A stretch of 64,000 bases of DNA from Entomortierella parvispora (Eukaryota > Mortierellomycota > Mortierellomycetes > Mortierellales > Mortierellaceae). The notes under the pieces were generated by a model. The model did no database searches and was not told the origin of the DNA. It was given only the letters and a program-made list of their open reading frames with translations. The position numbers and the translations under genes are program-made. Each line of letters opens with the position of its first letter. Position 1 is the stretch's first letter. The stretch is taken from assembly GCA_963573315.1 (NCBI GenBank), contig OY752150.1, forward strand, positions 1,922,001 through 1,986,000. Direction: 5' to 3'. Shown piece by piece: positions 31,954 to 40,458 of the stretch.

Positions 31954-34803
31954 TTATGATCCCAGCCGGTCCTCACCATCATCGCCTTCCTCCTTGTCGC
32001 TATCATCGCCTTCCTCCTTATCGCCATCGTCCCGCGCTTCCTCCTTATTGCCGTCAGAGCCACCCTTCAACTGGTCTGGTACCATTGTTGTTATCGTCTG
32101 ATTATTTGGTCCGCGACAAGCATCGATTTCATTGTTGAGATTGTCTAGGATCTCAGCGACCTCGTCGAAAATAAATTCTGTATATTCAAAGGGTGTCCAT
32201 TTGAACTGGAGAGCGGCATTCTTAACTTCCTCGACTGTTCTGATCCGAGAGAATTTTTGCGAAAGTTGATTGGCCACATTATCCGGCAAGAACCACGTTT
32301 CCTCACCGAACGGGAAAGGTAGTTCGTCCGCCCACCTCTTAAACGCCTTCTTTCTCCACTCTATGAGAGCCCTTGAGGCCATGTCCTTCTCTTCCTGGGA
32401 ACGCTTCGGCGCTTTCTTCCTGTCAATTGATTTGGTGTCACGATAAACAGAAGTGGGGAAAGGGCGATCGATTTTGAAGCATCCAGAACAGGAGTTGTTG
32501 CAGGTTCGTGGGCCATTCTCAAATAATTTGTCAATTAGTGTCCAAAGGCAACCTCCTTCTTGGCTCCTGAGGTACTCGCGTACATTTTTGTCCGTGGGAA
32601 ATGTTTTTCCGATAGGTGGTGCGTAAAGGATTCCAAGCCCTTGGATCTTAGGGTCTCGTGCCGCTCGTCCGAATCGCTGAACCAAGCTCGGCATGTCCCT
32701 TGGAAAGCTATGGGCTCAAAGAAATTATGACATCTTAGAGAAGGTCCTCACTGTCGTCTATTTCTTTCTATTTTGGTATACCACTCACTCACCCGTACTG
32801 AATAACTTGGACCACATCAGATATATCACAGCCCATACCTGCAGCCTCGGTTGCCAGCAAGATAAGGAGGTCGCTACGTACGAAATCAGCCATAACTATC
32901 TCCTTGTAGTCGACGTGTAAGGTGGAGAAGTAAACGCCAATCCTACTTGCTAGTTCAGGTCTCACGCTTGTTAAATATCTGAAGACATCGATAAGAATGT
33001 AGATCCTTTCGAAATAAATGATCGTTTTATCTTTGTCCAAGAAACGATTAAGTCCGAACATAGCATCCTTGGGCTGTGTGTGAACCTCGAGACGAACATT
33101 TGTGGGGATGTCTTTCACGCGAAGCACATGGGCTTCGGCCAAGAAGAGCTTATCCTTGGTTTGAGTGAGAGCATCGGTTGTGAGTGTCGCCGTTACACCC
33201 ACTATTGGAACTCCCGGCGACCAAATGCGAAGCTCACCGAGCCGAGAGTATTCAGGGCGAAATTTGTTTCCCCATTTTTCGATGCAATGGACCTCGTCGA
33301 TAACAATAGCGAGCAACATGGCCCGCCAGCGCGCATCTTTCCAAAGATCTCGTATCAACTTCGACGTAGGACTGTCGCCGAAAATTATCTCAGGCGACAT
33401 GAAGACTGCTCTGTACTGGCCTTCACGTAGGCGTCTAATCATATTAACGTTAATGTCGTCAGAATTGTCACTAGAGAGAACGATATGAGGTATGTTTGCC
33501 TTGACCAGCTTCTGTTATAGTTGAAATCCCAGGTATAAAATAAGCAGTGATTAAAACAAGGAGCTACCGCTTTAGGTTGTACACAACAAATAAAGGTCCA
33601 GTTACGGGATACCTGCCGCTGATCATTCATTAAAGCTATTAATGGAGAGATAATGGGGATGACATGTCCAGGCCAGTATACCATAGGAAGGAAGTACGCG
33701 AGTGTTTTACCCCAACCACAGGGAGCAATTAACACACAATCGATTTTTAGCGCAATGTGATCCAATACCTCCAGTTGCTGCTCCTTTGGAGTACAGTTGA
33801 AGGCTTCTCGACAAAGGTCAATGGCTTTTGATCTGGAAAAACATTGGGGACCCTAAACGGTGCTCAAGATTGCGTTAGCAAATGCAAGCAAAACTGTTAT
33901 TCTCAGCCAAGTGAAGGCAACCCAGAAACTCCGTGAAGCACTTGCCACATCAGTGTCGTTTTCATCTTCTTCGTCAAGAAAAGGTATAAGCATCTCCAGT
34001 ATAGCCTGCGATGGCGACGAGAGGAACTGCGTGGGGGAGAGGACAGATGGAGTCGGCGTTGCAACGAGGTGTGATGGTGTCGATGTTGCCACGAGGTGTG
34101 ATGGTGTCGACGTTGCCACGAGGTGTGATGGTGTCGAGACAGTTTTCACTGGCGTGAAACCGTGTTTTGTTGGAGTGCGCACACACATTGAGGTCGATGT
34201 GTCTTCTGGTGAGGAGTCAGAATCATCAGATGAGGAGTCGGCATCATCAGAAGAGACATCCGGGTCTGTTGATGTTAGGACAATCTGTCCATAAGATGAG
34301 GGAACGTTTGCGGTTGACAATACAAATAGTGTCGGGGAACTAGGAGTCTGCTCCGTTAACAGCTCAAACGATGTTGAGAAACTAGTAGCTCGCCTCGCTG
34401 ATAATAGAGATGATGTTGGCAACCTTGGAACCCGCTCTGGCGAGTCAATTGAGGAACGTGGAGTAAATAAAGTGCGGAGGGTTCGCGATGTCGTCTCTTG
34501 CCCTGATTGATCAGCAGGTACCCAGAAAGGATTATCGTAGTTTTCTTCGGCTTTGAATTCTATGGGCGCCGAGGGAGAAGTCGATTTCTGCAAAGGAGGG
34601 CGGGCTCTATCCAACGAAGAGGTATTGTCGGCTTTTCTAGGAGTATGCTTTGTGGAGCAAATGCAACATGCCAAGATACAATTAAAAACACGGAACGCGT
34701 CGTCCACACGTTCACATTAGCAACGCTATCCACTCACTTGACTCACTTCTTCTTGGGGCTGTCCAATTGGGTTGCTGAAGTCAAGGATGCTGAACTCTCC
34801 CAT
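31954..34803 (-). CDS. RecQ-type SF2 DNA helicase of the transposon
   Basis: Exons 34803-34747, 34647-33946, 33852-33613, 33511-32793 and 32707-31954 give ~823 residues; the second donor (GC-AG, 33945) is the least certain junction. Residues 1-53 come from the inverted repeat. Then ~200 residues of low-complexity Ser/Thr/Asp with three repeats of TSTPSHLVA. Helicase motifs in order: FNCTPKEQQLEVLDHI (Q-like), APCGWGKT (Walker A), ISPLIALMNDQ (Ia), VIDEVHCIEKWG (DEVH, motif II), VGVTATL (III), LATEAAGMGCDISDVVQVIQYG (V) and LVQRFGRAARD (VI). A Cys-rich zinc-like stretch (CNNSCSGC) follows and the tail is acidic (KEEGDD repeats). Role: 3'-5' unwinding, here probably of transposon ends or intermediates. 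Complete motif set. Confidence 0.85.
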
Positions 34804-35315
34804 GTTTTGAAGCTATAAATTGTTAAAGGCTGGCAGGTTGGAAAACACGAGAGCAAGAGATTCATCGGGCACTTCACTACAGTACACGGCGCGTTACCCT
34901 GGAAGAGCCAGAGGCTCGTTTGCTTGGCGTGGTCGGGACCCCATCCGTTGGAGGAATGTCACTGTGGCAGAAAAGACAATGAGAAAGAGTTACAAAGTGA
35001 GAGACTGAACAGCAAATGACGCCGAGAATGAGCGAGAAATTGAGTCACTAGACGCATGGATGCGCAGACGCTCCTTGTAGATGCAGAGGGATGAGCATTT
35101 GTACCTGAATTGTCTTTTATTTGACATGCTGCGTGTTGTAATGAAGAAACGAGTGGAAATGGTGGTCTCAGGGCCGTGTCGCCCTTTTTGGATGGTCGTC
35201 CAAATAAGGAAATGCACACGAAGGCCGACCCCATAGGAAAGGGGGAGATTTTGTCCCAGCCCCTCGGCAGCAAGTTTTGCACTTCAGCTGACGAGGTGGC
35301 TGGGTTCAGAGCTTC
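34544..35315 (-). repeat. Right 772-bp terminal inverted repeat
   Basis: Mirror copy of 28337-29108. The translations I compared over it are identical to the left copy, so the two are nearly or fully identical. It supplies the promoter region, first exon, first intron and start of exon 2 of the helicase gene. Confidence 0.9.
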
Positions 35316-35324
35316 ATCGCAGAC
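35316..35324 (+). repeat. Target-site duplication, right copy
   Basis: ATCGCAGAC next to the right element end. The DNA beyond (ttggtggcgc..tttggggg) resembles the left flank (tttggtggc repeats), as expected for one interrupted site. Confidence 0.85.
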
Positions 35325-35399
35325 AGTCTATTTTTGGTGGCGCAGTGGTGTTTGGGGGCGTTTTATGGCACCAAGATCAAATAAATGATGGTGCCTTGA

Positions 35400-35720
35400 T
35401 ACTCGAGTCCTTGATACTTCTGACACGGGGACATGGAGGGGTACCATCATTCAAGTGGACATGGTTGGAATGAGAGGAGCAATGAAGGTGCATGTGTTTG
35501 TTGCCACCAATTTCATATACATAGTGACAATAAGCTCTTTTTTCAACCTTTCTTGAGCAATTGATTGACAATGGCTGATTCGATTCTCTTCCCTCTAACT
35601 GCATTCGAGGGGTATCGCCAATGACAACGTCTGTATCGAGTCTCAAGTCTGTAAGGTTGGAATGAAACGAGTAATGTAGATGCATGTGTTTGTTGCCACC
35701 AATTTTTTTGAAGATGGCAA
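35400..35720 (-). repeat. Satellite-like unit, two inverted copies
   Basis: Two copies (~195 bp) of the unit found four times at 51829-52555, in reverse orientation: tgcatgtgtttgttgccaccaa at about 35490 and 35680 and the block ctgcattcgaggggtayc. 35721-36040 holds no recognised gene. Confidence 0.8.
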
Positions 35721-36039
35721 CCATTCTTTTGAATCCCATTCTTGAAAGCGCATGTGTCTGTGTTGGTACAGAACAGTACAACCCAAGAGCCCGGTTTCCA
35801 AAATGGGCACCCCTTAAGATCCACCGAGCAGAGTGTGAAAGTGTGAAGTGGGACGCGCTTGGGTGGGTGGCACTTGTGCACTTGTGCGTTTTGATAGACA
35901 GGTTCATAGATACTGACTGATACGTCGTTGAGTGGCACTCCGTCAAGCAACCTTTCATTCCTCACTTCTGTTGCATATCAACCCACTACATCTCCTGTTC
36001 CATCCAAACACACCACACACCACACAAAGTTCTCGGCTC

Positions 36040-36344
36040 AGGATTGGGCACCCCTTAAGTGTCACCTTTGTAGATCCGCAAAGGGTGGGGTAACAGAATT
36101 CGAGCACTTACTCTGTCTTTCCAGTATCCAACTCCCTATACTTTTCTCTTCCCCTTGCCCTTGCCTTCCACAATCCACCGCAAATTCCAAGCTCTACAAA
36201 GGGTGGGGTAACTGAGCCAGAATTCGAGCACTTACTCTGTCCTTGCAGCATCCAACTTCATATACTTTTCTCTTCTCCTTGCCCTTGCCTTCCACAATCC
36301 ACCGCAAATTCCGCTCAATTCTGAAGTTTTTTTTCTGAAAACTG
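36040..36344. repeat. ~115-bp tandem duplication between two ACCCCTTAAG motifs
   Basis: tacaaagggtggggtaac..ttcgagcacttactctgtc..ccacaatccaccgcaaattcc occurs twice in tandem (about 36083-36195 and 36197-36312). CACCCCTTAAG at 36050 and ACCCCTTAAG at 36348 bracket it; a third motif is at 35810. Confidence 0.75.
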
Positions 36345-36663
36345 AGTACCCCTTAAGAGACTCGCTGCCAGAAAGATAAAAAGAGAGATGTTGTTCGTAA
36401 GAACAAATCTGTAGAACAATGGGCTTAATCTCAGCAGATCGTAGCAACAAGGCTACTCTACTGCTTACAATACCCCGTTCAATTAAAGTCGTCTGCAATG
36501 GATTTATCTCTTCCAATATTTGAAATTAACATTAGCAGGAACCTCACAAAGCCTTTCCGCTCTGCAAGATCACCCCACGTAATATGATTCAGGAGCCGAA
36601 GCTCTATTCGTATTCAACTAAAAATCGGAAAAGGCGGTAATCGTCGCGTTCTAGCACGGATCA
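36345..36663 (-). rRNA. 28S rRNA 3'-end fragment plus spacer
   Basis: Minus strand from ATCCGTGCTAGAACGCG (36663) to the rRNA 3' end, then spacer ending CTTAAGGGGT. About 260 nt of rRNA. Its last helix is of the common type (GTAGC..GCTAC), unlike 16494-17129. A deletion of six bases near 36515 removes part of a conserved helix, so it is not functional. Confidence 0.85.
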
Positions 36664-36870
36664 ATCAGAAAGCAGGATCAAGGTTTTTTTTTTTCATTTT
36701 GCTTTGTAGATGTAAAAATATTAATGGGCAGAGATTTGGCTGAAGAAGAAATAAAAGGAATTGAGCTGAGTGGGCTGGTTGGTTTCTTGGTGACTCCAAG
36801 GATCATTGGACAATATCTTGACTGGAGTTTTGGAACCATGCCTCTTGTGACTGGCAGGAGAGACCTAACT

Positions 36871-37068
36871 CTACTGGCCACCAGTACCCTGAACGAGGTA
36901 GTAGCAACCTCCGCTGAGAAGGCAAGTCTGGCCATTGGGGTACTGGTGCGCGGGGTTGCAGGCATGGCGGCCGCCAACATTAGCACTACCAATAGCTGGA
37001 CAGGCAGCATGACCAGTAGAAAAGAGACTCAAAACAAAGCAGAGAGCAAGCAAGTATTTGAACTGCAT
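36871..37068 (-). CDS. Small secreted cysteine-containing protein (65 aa)
   Basis: ATG at 37068. Signal peptide QFKYLLALCFVLSLFSTGHA; mature ~45 residues with four Cys (ACPAIG, RHACNP, QTCLL, GGCYY) and Gly-rich ends. No intron needed. An ATG further upstream (37134) would put the signal peptide inside the protein and is rejected. Effector-like or antimicrobial-type peptide by size; no family recognised. Confidence 0.55.
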   Translation of the reverse strand: MQFKYLLALCFVLSLFSTGHAACPAIGSANVGGRHACNPAHQYPNGQTCLLSGGCYYLVQGTGGQ

Positions 37069-37778
37069 TTTTGAATGGGATGGGGTTGGAAAAAAATGTG
37101 TATTGTAAGGAAGAGGCCATTTTGAATGATTCATGCTGTACTTATGATGGAGCTGGAAATAAGTGCAGCAAGGGGATTGTAGATAGGGGCGTGAAAGATC
37201 AAGTCAGTGGGAGACAAAAAAATATGGAGGAGAAGGGCAAGGAAGAGCAAGGGCAAGGAAGAGCAAGGGCAGGGAGGAGTAAGGGCAGGGAAAAGCAAGG
37301 GCAGTGTACAGTAGGAGCAAGGAAAAGATATGGCAATGAAGAGTAAGGGCAAGGGCATATAGAGAAAGGGATAACACCACGCATTCCGTCTTTTGTTATT
37401 CTTCAGTTTTTTTGACGTGCCTCCTTTTTTCCACTTCCCCTAGATCTTCTGAGGTCCCTTCTGTCTCAGTGCCGTCTATCCTCCTTTTTTTAGTCAAAAG
37501 AGAGGCCAATTGCCTCACAACCGCGTCTCTTCCATCTTTGTGGCGCTTCCCTATCGTTTGTCAGCACTGTCAAGACTGGTCAAACGCTTTACAAGCGGTT
37601 TCCTTTCATTTTTTTGTCCTCAATTGCTCGCCAGGTAAGATTTTTATTTTATTTTTTATTTTTTGTCTTTGGAGCCCCCCTCCCTCCCATCCACCACGTC
37701 CAACAACTACATACATACCCAACAATCACTTAAGGGGCTTTATAATATCAGTAACTGACTGCCAACCTATCCTCATCC
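37069..37778. other. Intergenic, purine-rich minisatellite-like stretch
   Basis: A (ggrcaagggaagagcaa)-like degenerate tandem run at 37235-37330. At 37731 an isolated CTTAAGGGG motif without adjoining rRNA sequence. No gene recognised. Confidence 0.6.
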
Positions 37779-39269
37779 TTATCTGTAAATTTGGCATGTT
37801 GAGTTGGTGTTGAGTGCCTCAGCCAGCGCCTTGGCTCCATCCTCTCCGATCTTGTTGTACTGCAGCTTCAAAGTGGCCAGAGTCGAGTTGGCCTTAAGTG
37901 CCTCTGATAGTGCCTGAGCTCCATTGTCTCCAATCTTGTTGTTCCCCAAGTCTAAAGTGGCCAGAGTCAAGTTGGTCTTGAGTGCCTCTGACAGTGCTTG
38001 GGCTCCATCATCTCCGATCGTATTGCGCAGCAGCACCAAAGTGGCCAGAGTCGAGTTGATCTTGAGTGCCTCTGACAGCGCCTGAGCTCCATCAGCTCCG
38101 ATCTTGTTAGCCCTCAAGTCTAAAGTGGCCAGAGTCGAGTTGATCTTGAGTGCCTCTGACAGCGCCTGAGCTCCATCAGCTCCGATCTTGTTGGCCCTCA
38201 AGTCCAAAGTGGCCAAAGTTGAGTTCATCTTGAGTGCCTCAGACAGCACCTGAGCTCCATCATCTGCGATCTCGTTGTACTGAAGCTCCAAAGTGGCCAG
38301 AGTCAAGTTGGTCTTGAGTGCCTCTGACAGCGCCTGAACTCCATCATGTCCAATGTTGTTGACCCTCAAGTCTAAAGTGGCCAGAGTTGAGTTGGTCTTG
38401 AGTGCCACTGACAGCGCCTGAGCTCCGTTGGATCCGATCGAGTTGTGATACAAGTTCAAAGTGGTCATAGTCGAGTTGGTCTTGAGGGCCTCAGACAGCG
38501 CCTGAGCTCCGTTGGATCCGATCCAGTTAAACTGCAAGTTCAGAGTGGTCAGAGTCGAGTTTGTCTTAAGTGCCTCAGACAGCGCCTGAGTCCCGTTGTG
38601 TCCAATCGAGTTGTACGACAAGTTCAAAGTGGTCAGAGTCGTGTTGGTCTTAAGTGCCTCAGACAGCGCCTGTGCTCCATTGTCTCCGATCGAGTTGAAC
38701 TGCAAGTTCAGAGTGGTCAGAGTCGAGTTGGTCTTGAGTGCCTCAGACAGCGCCCGAGCTCCATTGTCTCCGATCGAGTTGTCATACAAGTTCAAAGTGG
38801 CCAGAGTCGAGTTGGTCTTGAGTGCCTCAGACAGTGCCTCCGTTCCGTTATCTCTAATCGAGTTGGACTGTAAGTCCAAAGAGGTCAGAGTCGAGTTGCT
38901 TTTGACTGCTTCAGCCAGCATCCGAGCTCCATTGGATCCGATCTCGTTGTGCTGCAAGTTTAAAGTGGTCAGAGTTAAGTTGGTCATGACACTAGAGATT
39001 ACTTTGTCTTGTGTAAATGTCGATGATAGCTTTTCATAGGCAGAGCCCTCAATCATCAGGTGTTGTATAAGGTGTTTGTTTCTCTCGACAGATTCCATGC
39101 TGGGGCCATCTCCGGACAAGACAACAGAGTTGTAGAGTGGCGGTGTGAATGAGTCGTTCCAATCCTGACTCACACGCGCACAGAATGCTAAGTCTTTGAG
39201 ACCAAGGCTGCTGGCAATTCTTGAGCGAATCTCATGTAGATCGAGGGTGTGTGTCAAGAACTTAGTCAT
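37779..39269 (-). CDS. LRR (ribonuclease-inhibitor type) protein with F-box-like head, complete
   Basis: Single exon, 496 residues, ATG 39269. Residues 1-50 (HEIRSRIASSLGLKDLAFCARVSQDWNDSF) look F-box-like. From ~90 to the end there are about 14 leucine-rich repeats of 28 residues, consensus NSTLATLDLRANKIGADGAQALSEALK; two neighbouring units are near-identical, a sign of recent unit duplication. The last unit is cut short (TNSTCQIYR). No signal peptide. Likely a cytosolic or nuclear binding scaffold, perhaps an SCF substrate adaptor. Paralogue of the gene at 1-1100. Confidence 0.85.
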   Translation of the reverse strand: MTKFLTHTLDLHEIRSRIASSLGLKDLAFCARVSQDWNDSFTPPLYNSVVLSGDGPSMESVERNKHLIQHLMIEGSAYEKLSSTFTQDKVISSVMTNLTLTTLNLQHNEIGSNGARMLAEAVKSNSTLTSLDLQSNSIRDNGTEALSEALKTNSTLATLNLYDNSIGDNGARALSEALKTNSTLTTLNLQFNSIGDNGAQALSEALKTNTTLTTLNLSYNSIGHNGTQALSEALKTNSTLTTLNLQFNWIGSNGAQALSEALKTNSTMTTLNLYHNSIGSNGAQALSVALKTNSTLATLDLRVNNIGHDGVQALSEALKTNLTLATLELQYNEIADDGAQVLSEALKMNSTLATLDLRANKIGADGAQALSEALKINSTLATLDLRANKIGADGAQALSEALKINSTLATLVLLRNTIGDDGAQALSEALKTNLTLATLDLGNNKIGDNGAQALSEALKANSTLATLKLQYNKIGEDGAKALAEALNTNSTCQIYR

Positions 39270-39742
39270 AAAGGTGAAGAAAATGACAGGTATAACAGGG
39301 ATAATGACGAGGACGGTGATGACGGGCTCACAGGAAGTTGTGACAATGAAGGAGAAATGAGGAAAGGCGTTGATGCTAATTGTGAAGTAAGAGTGGTGGC
39401 TACAGTGAGTGATTTAAGCAAGAGTGGAGGCAAAAATGGAAAAGGCAGTGAGAGTGCGACAGTGGGTGATTAGAGAAAGAGTGAAAGGGACAAAATTTCA
39501 GTGCAGTCCTTTTTGACTCGATTCTTCTACTGTATCGACTCTCTGCCACTGCTCTCAAATTTAAAAAGAAGATTGCAGTGTAATTAGACTCTATGTGCCC
39601 TCTTGAGAAATTCAAGGTTTTCGGTGGAACCAATGGCGTTTCTAAATATTGATCAATGCTGATTGCGTCCCCCATTACCCATGAAGAAGTGTCTCATCTG
39701 ATGTCTTTATATGAGCATATGCTCTAGGGAGTGCTCGCACCA
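39270..39742. other. Intergenic, no gene recognised
   Basis: Upstream region of the LRR gene; only short spurious ORFs. Confidence 0.5.
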
Positions 39743-39784
39743 GGGATAACTGGCTTGTGGCAGCCAAGCGTTCATAACGACGTT

Positions 39785-39820
<36 letters not shown>

Positions 39821-39959
39821 ACTGAAGCAGAATTAAGCGTTGGATTGTTCACCCACTAATAGGGAACAAAGAGACGGGGGGGAGAGTGGGAGAGGTGAAG
39901 GTGGTCTCTGTGAGCAAACGCCATCGCAAACAGAGATGGCATTCGACTTAAGGGGTACC
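39743..39959 (+). rRNA. 28S rRNA fragment with internal replacement
   Basis: 39743-39867 is the rRNA segment from GGGATAACTGGCTTGTGG to CACTAATAGGGAAC. Then ~80 bp of unrelated G-rich sequence, then CTTAAGGGGTACC (39947-39959), the same terminal motif that ends the longer copies. Confidence 0.8.
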
Positions 39960-40036
39960 TGGCTTTCGCAGCATTTACGATAGGAAGAAGATTTTCTTCT
40001 TCATCGTATGTGCTGCATCGACGTGCACGTGATGTG
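39959..40036 (+). repeat. Target-locus direct repeat, copy 1
   Basis: ctttcgcagcatttac..aggaagaa..ttcttc.tcgtatgtgctgca..gacgtgc; a diverged copy lies at 46449-46533 on the other side of the Gypsy element. Before the insertion the two were neighbours. Confidence 0.75.
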
Positions 40037-40040
40037 CGTG

Positions 40041-40458
40041 TGTCAGGGTGCCAGCTGTCCTAGCAGCTAAGCCACCACTATCGCTTTCCAAAGATATCTT
40101 GTTTGCTTTACTCGAACCATTGAGCCCCTTGGAGCCCGAACGGCTATTGCCAAGACGCCGTCGCAATGCCAAGACGCCGCCGCAATGCCAAGTCGCCGCA
40201 CAGTACAAGCTCTTCAGTCAAGCCCAGGCCCCATCCAGTATAAATAGTAGCCATGCCATAGTAGAAACAACTTCAGAATTCCCTTCCATAAAATTATTCT
40301 CACTTCTTCCTCTTTTATTCCATGTCTATCTTATTCTGGATATTTTCCTTCTCTTGCCTTCTTTTCTCGTTTAATTTAATCGAGCTTGTTTCCTCCTCTG
40401 ATCCCTCTCGCTGCCCCTCAATCCCCCTCGATGGCCCCAAGCCACTCTCATCCCAACA
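40041..40458 (+). repeat. 5' LTR
   Basis: 418 bp, same length as the 3' LTR and apparently identical. TATAAATA at 40239-40246 is the likely promoter. It contains the first ATG of the gag-pol frame (40431). Confidence 0.92.

Larger units (their letters stand above)
28337..35315. mobile_element. DUF6589/RecQ-helicase DNA transposon with 772-bp inverted repeats
   Basis: Element of 6,979 bp. The ends are inverted repeats of equal length, 28337-29108 and 34544-35315, starting GAAGCTCTGAACCC. Exactly outside both ends lies ATCGCAGAC (28328-28336 and 35316-35324), a 9-bp target duplication (10 bp if the preceding c is counted). Two genes converge inside: a DUF6589 protein (+) and a RecQ-type helicase (-), with stop codons ~155 bp apart. 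Both start inside the inverted repeats. The 9-bp duplication is the size made by Mutator-like and related DDE transposases (family knowledge). Intact frames, long matching ends and a clean target duplication point to a recent insertion. Confidence 0.88.
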
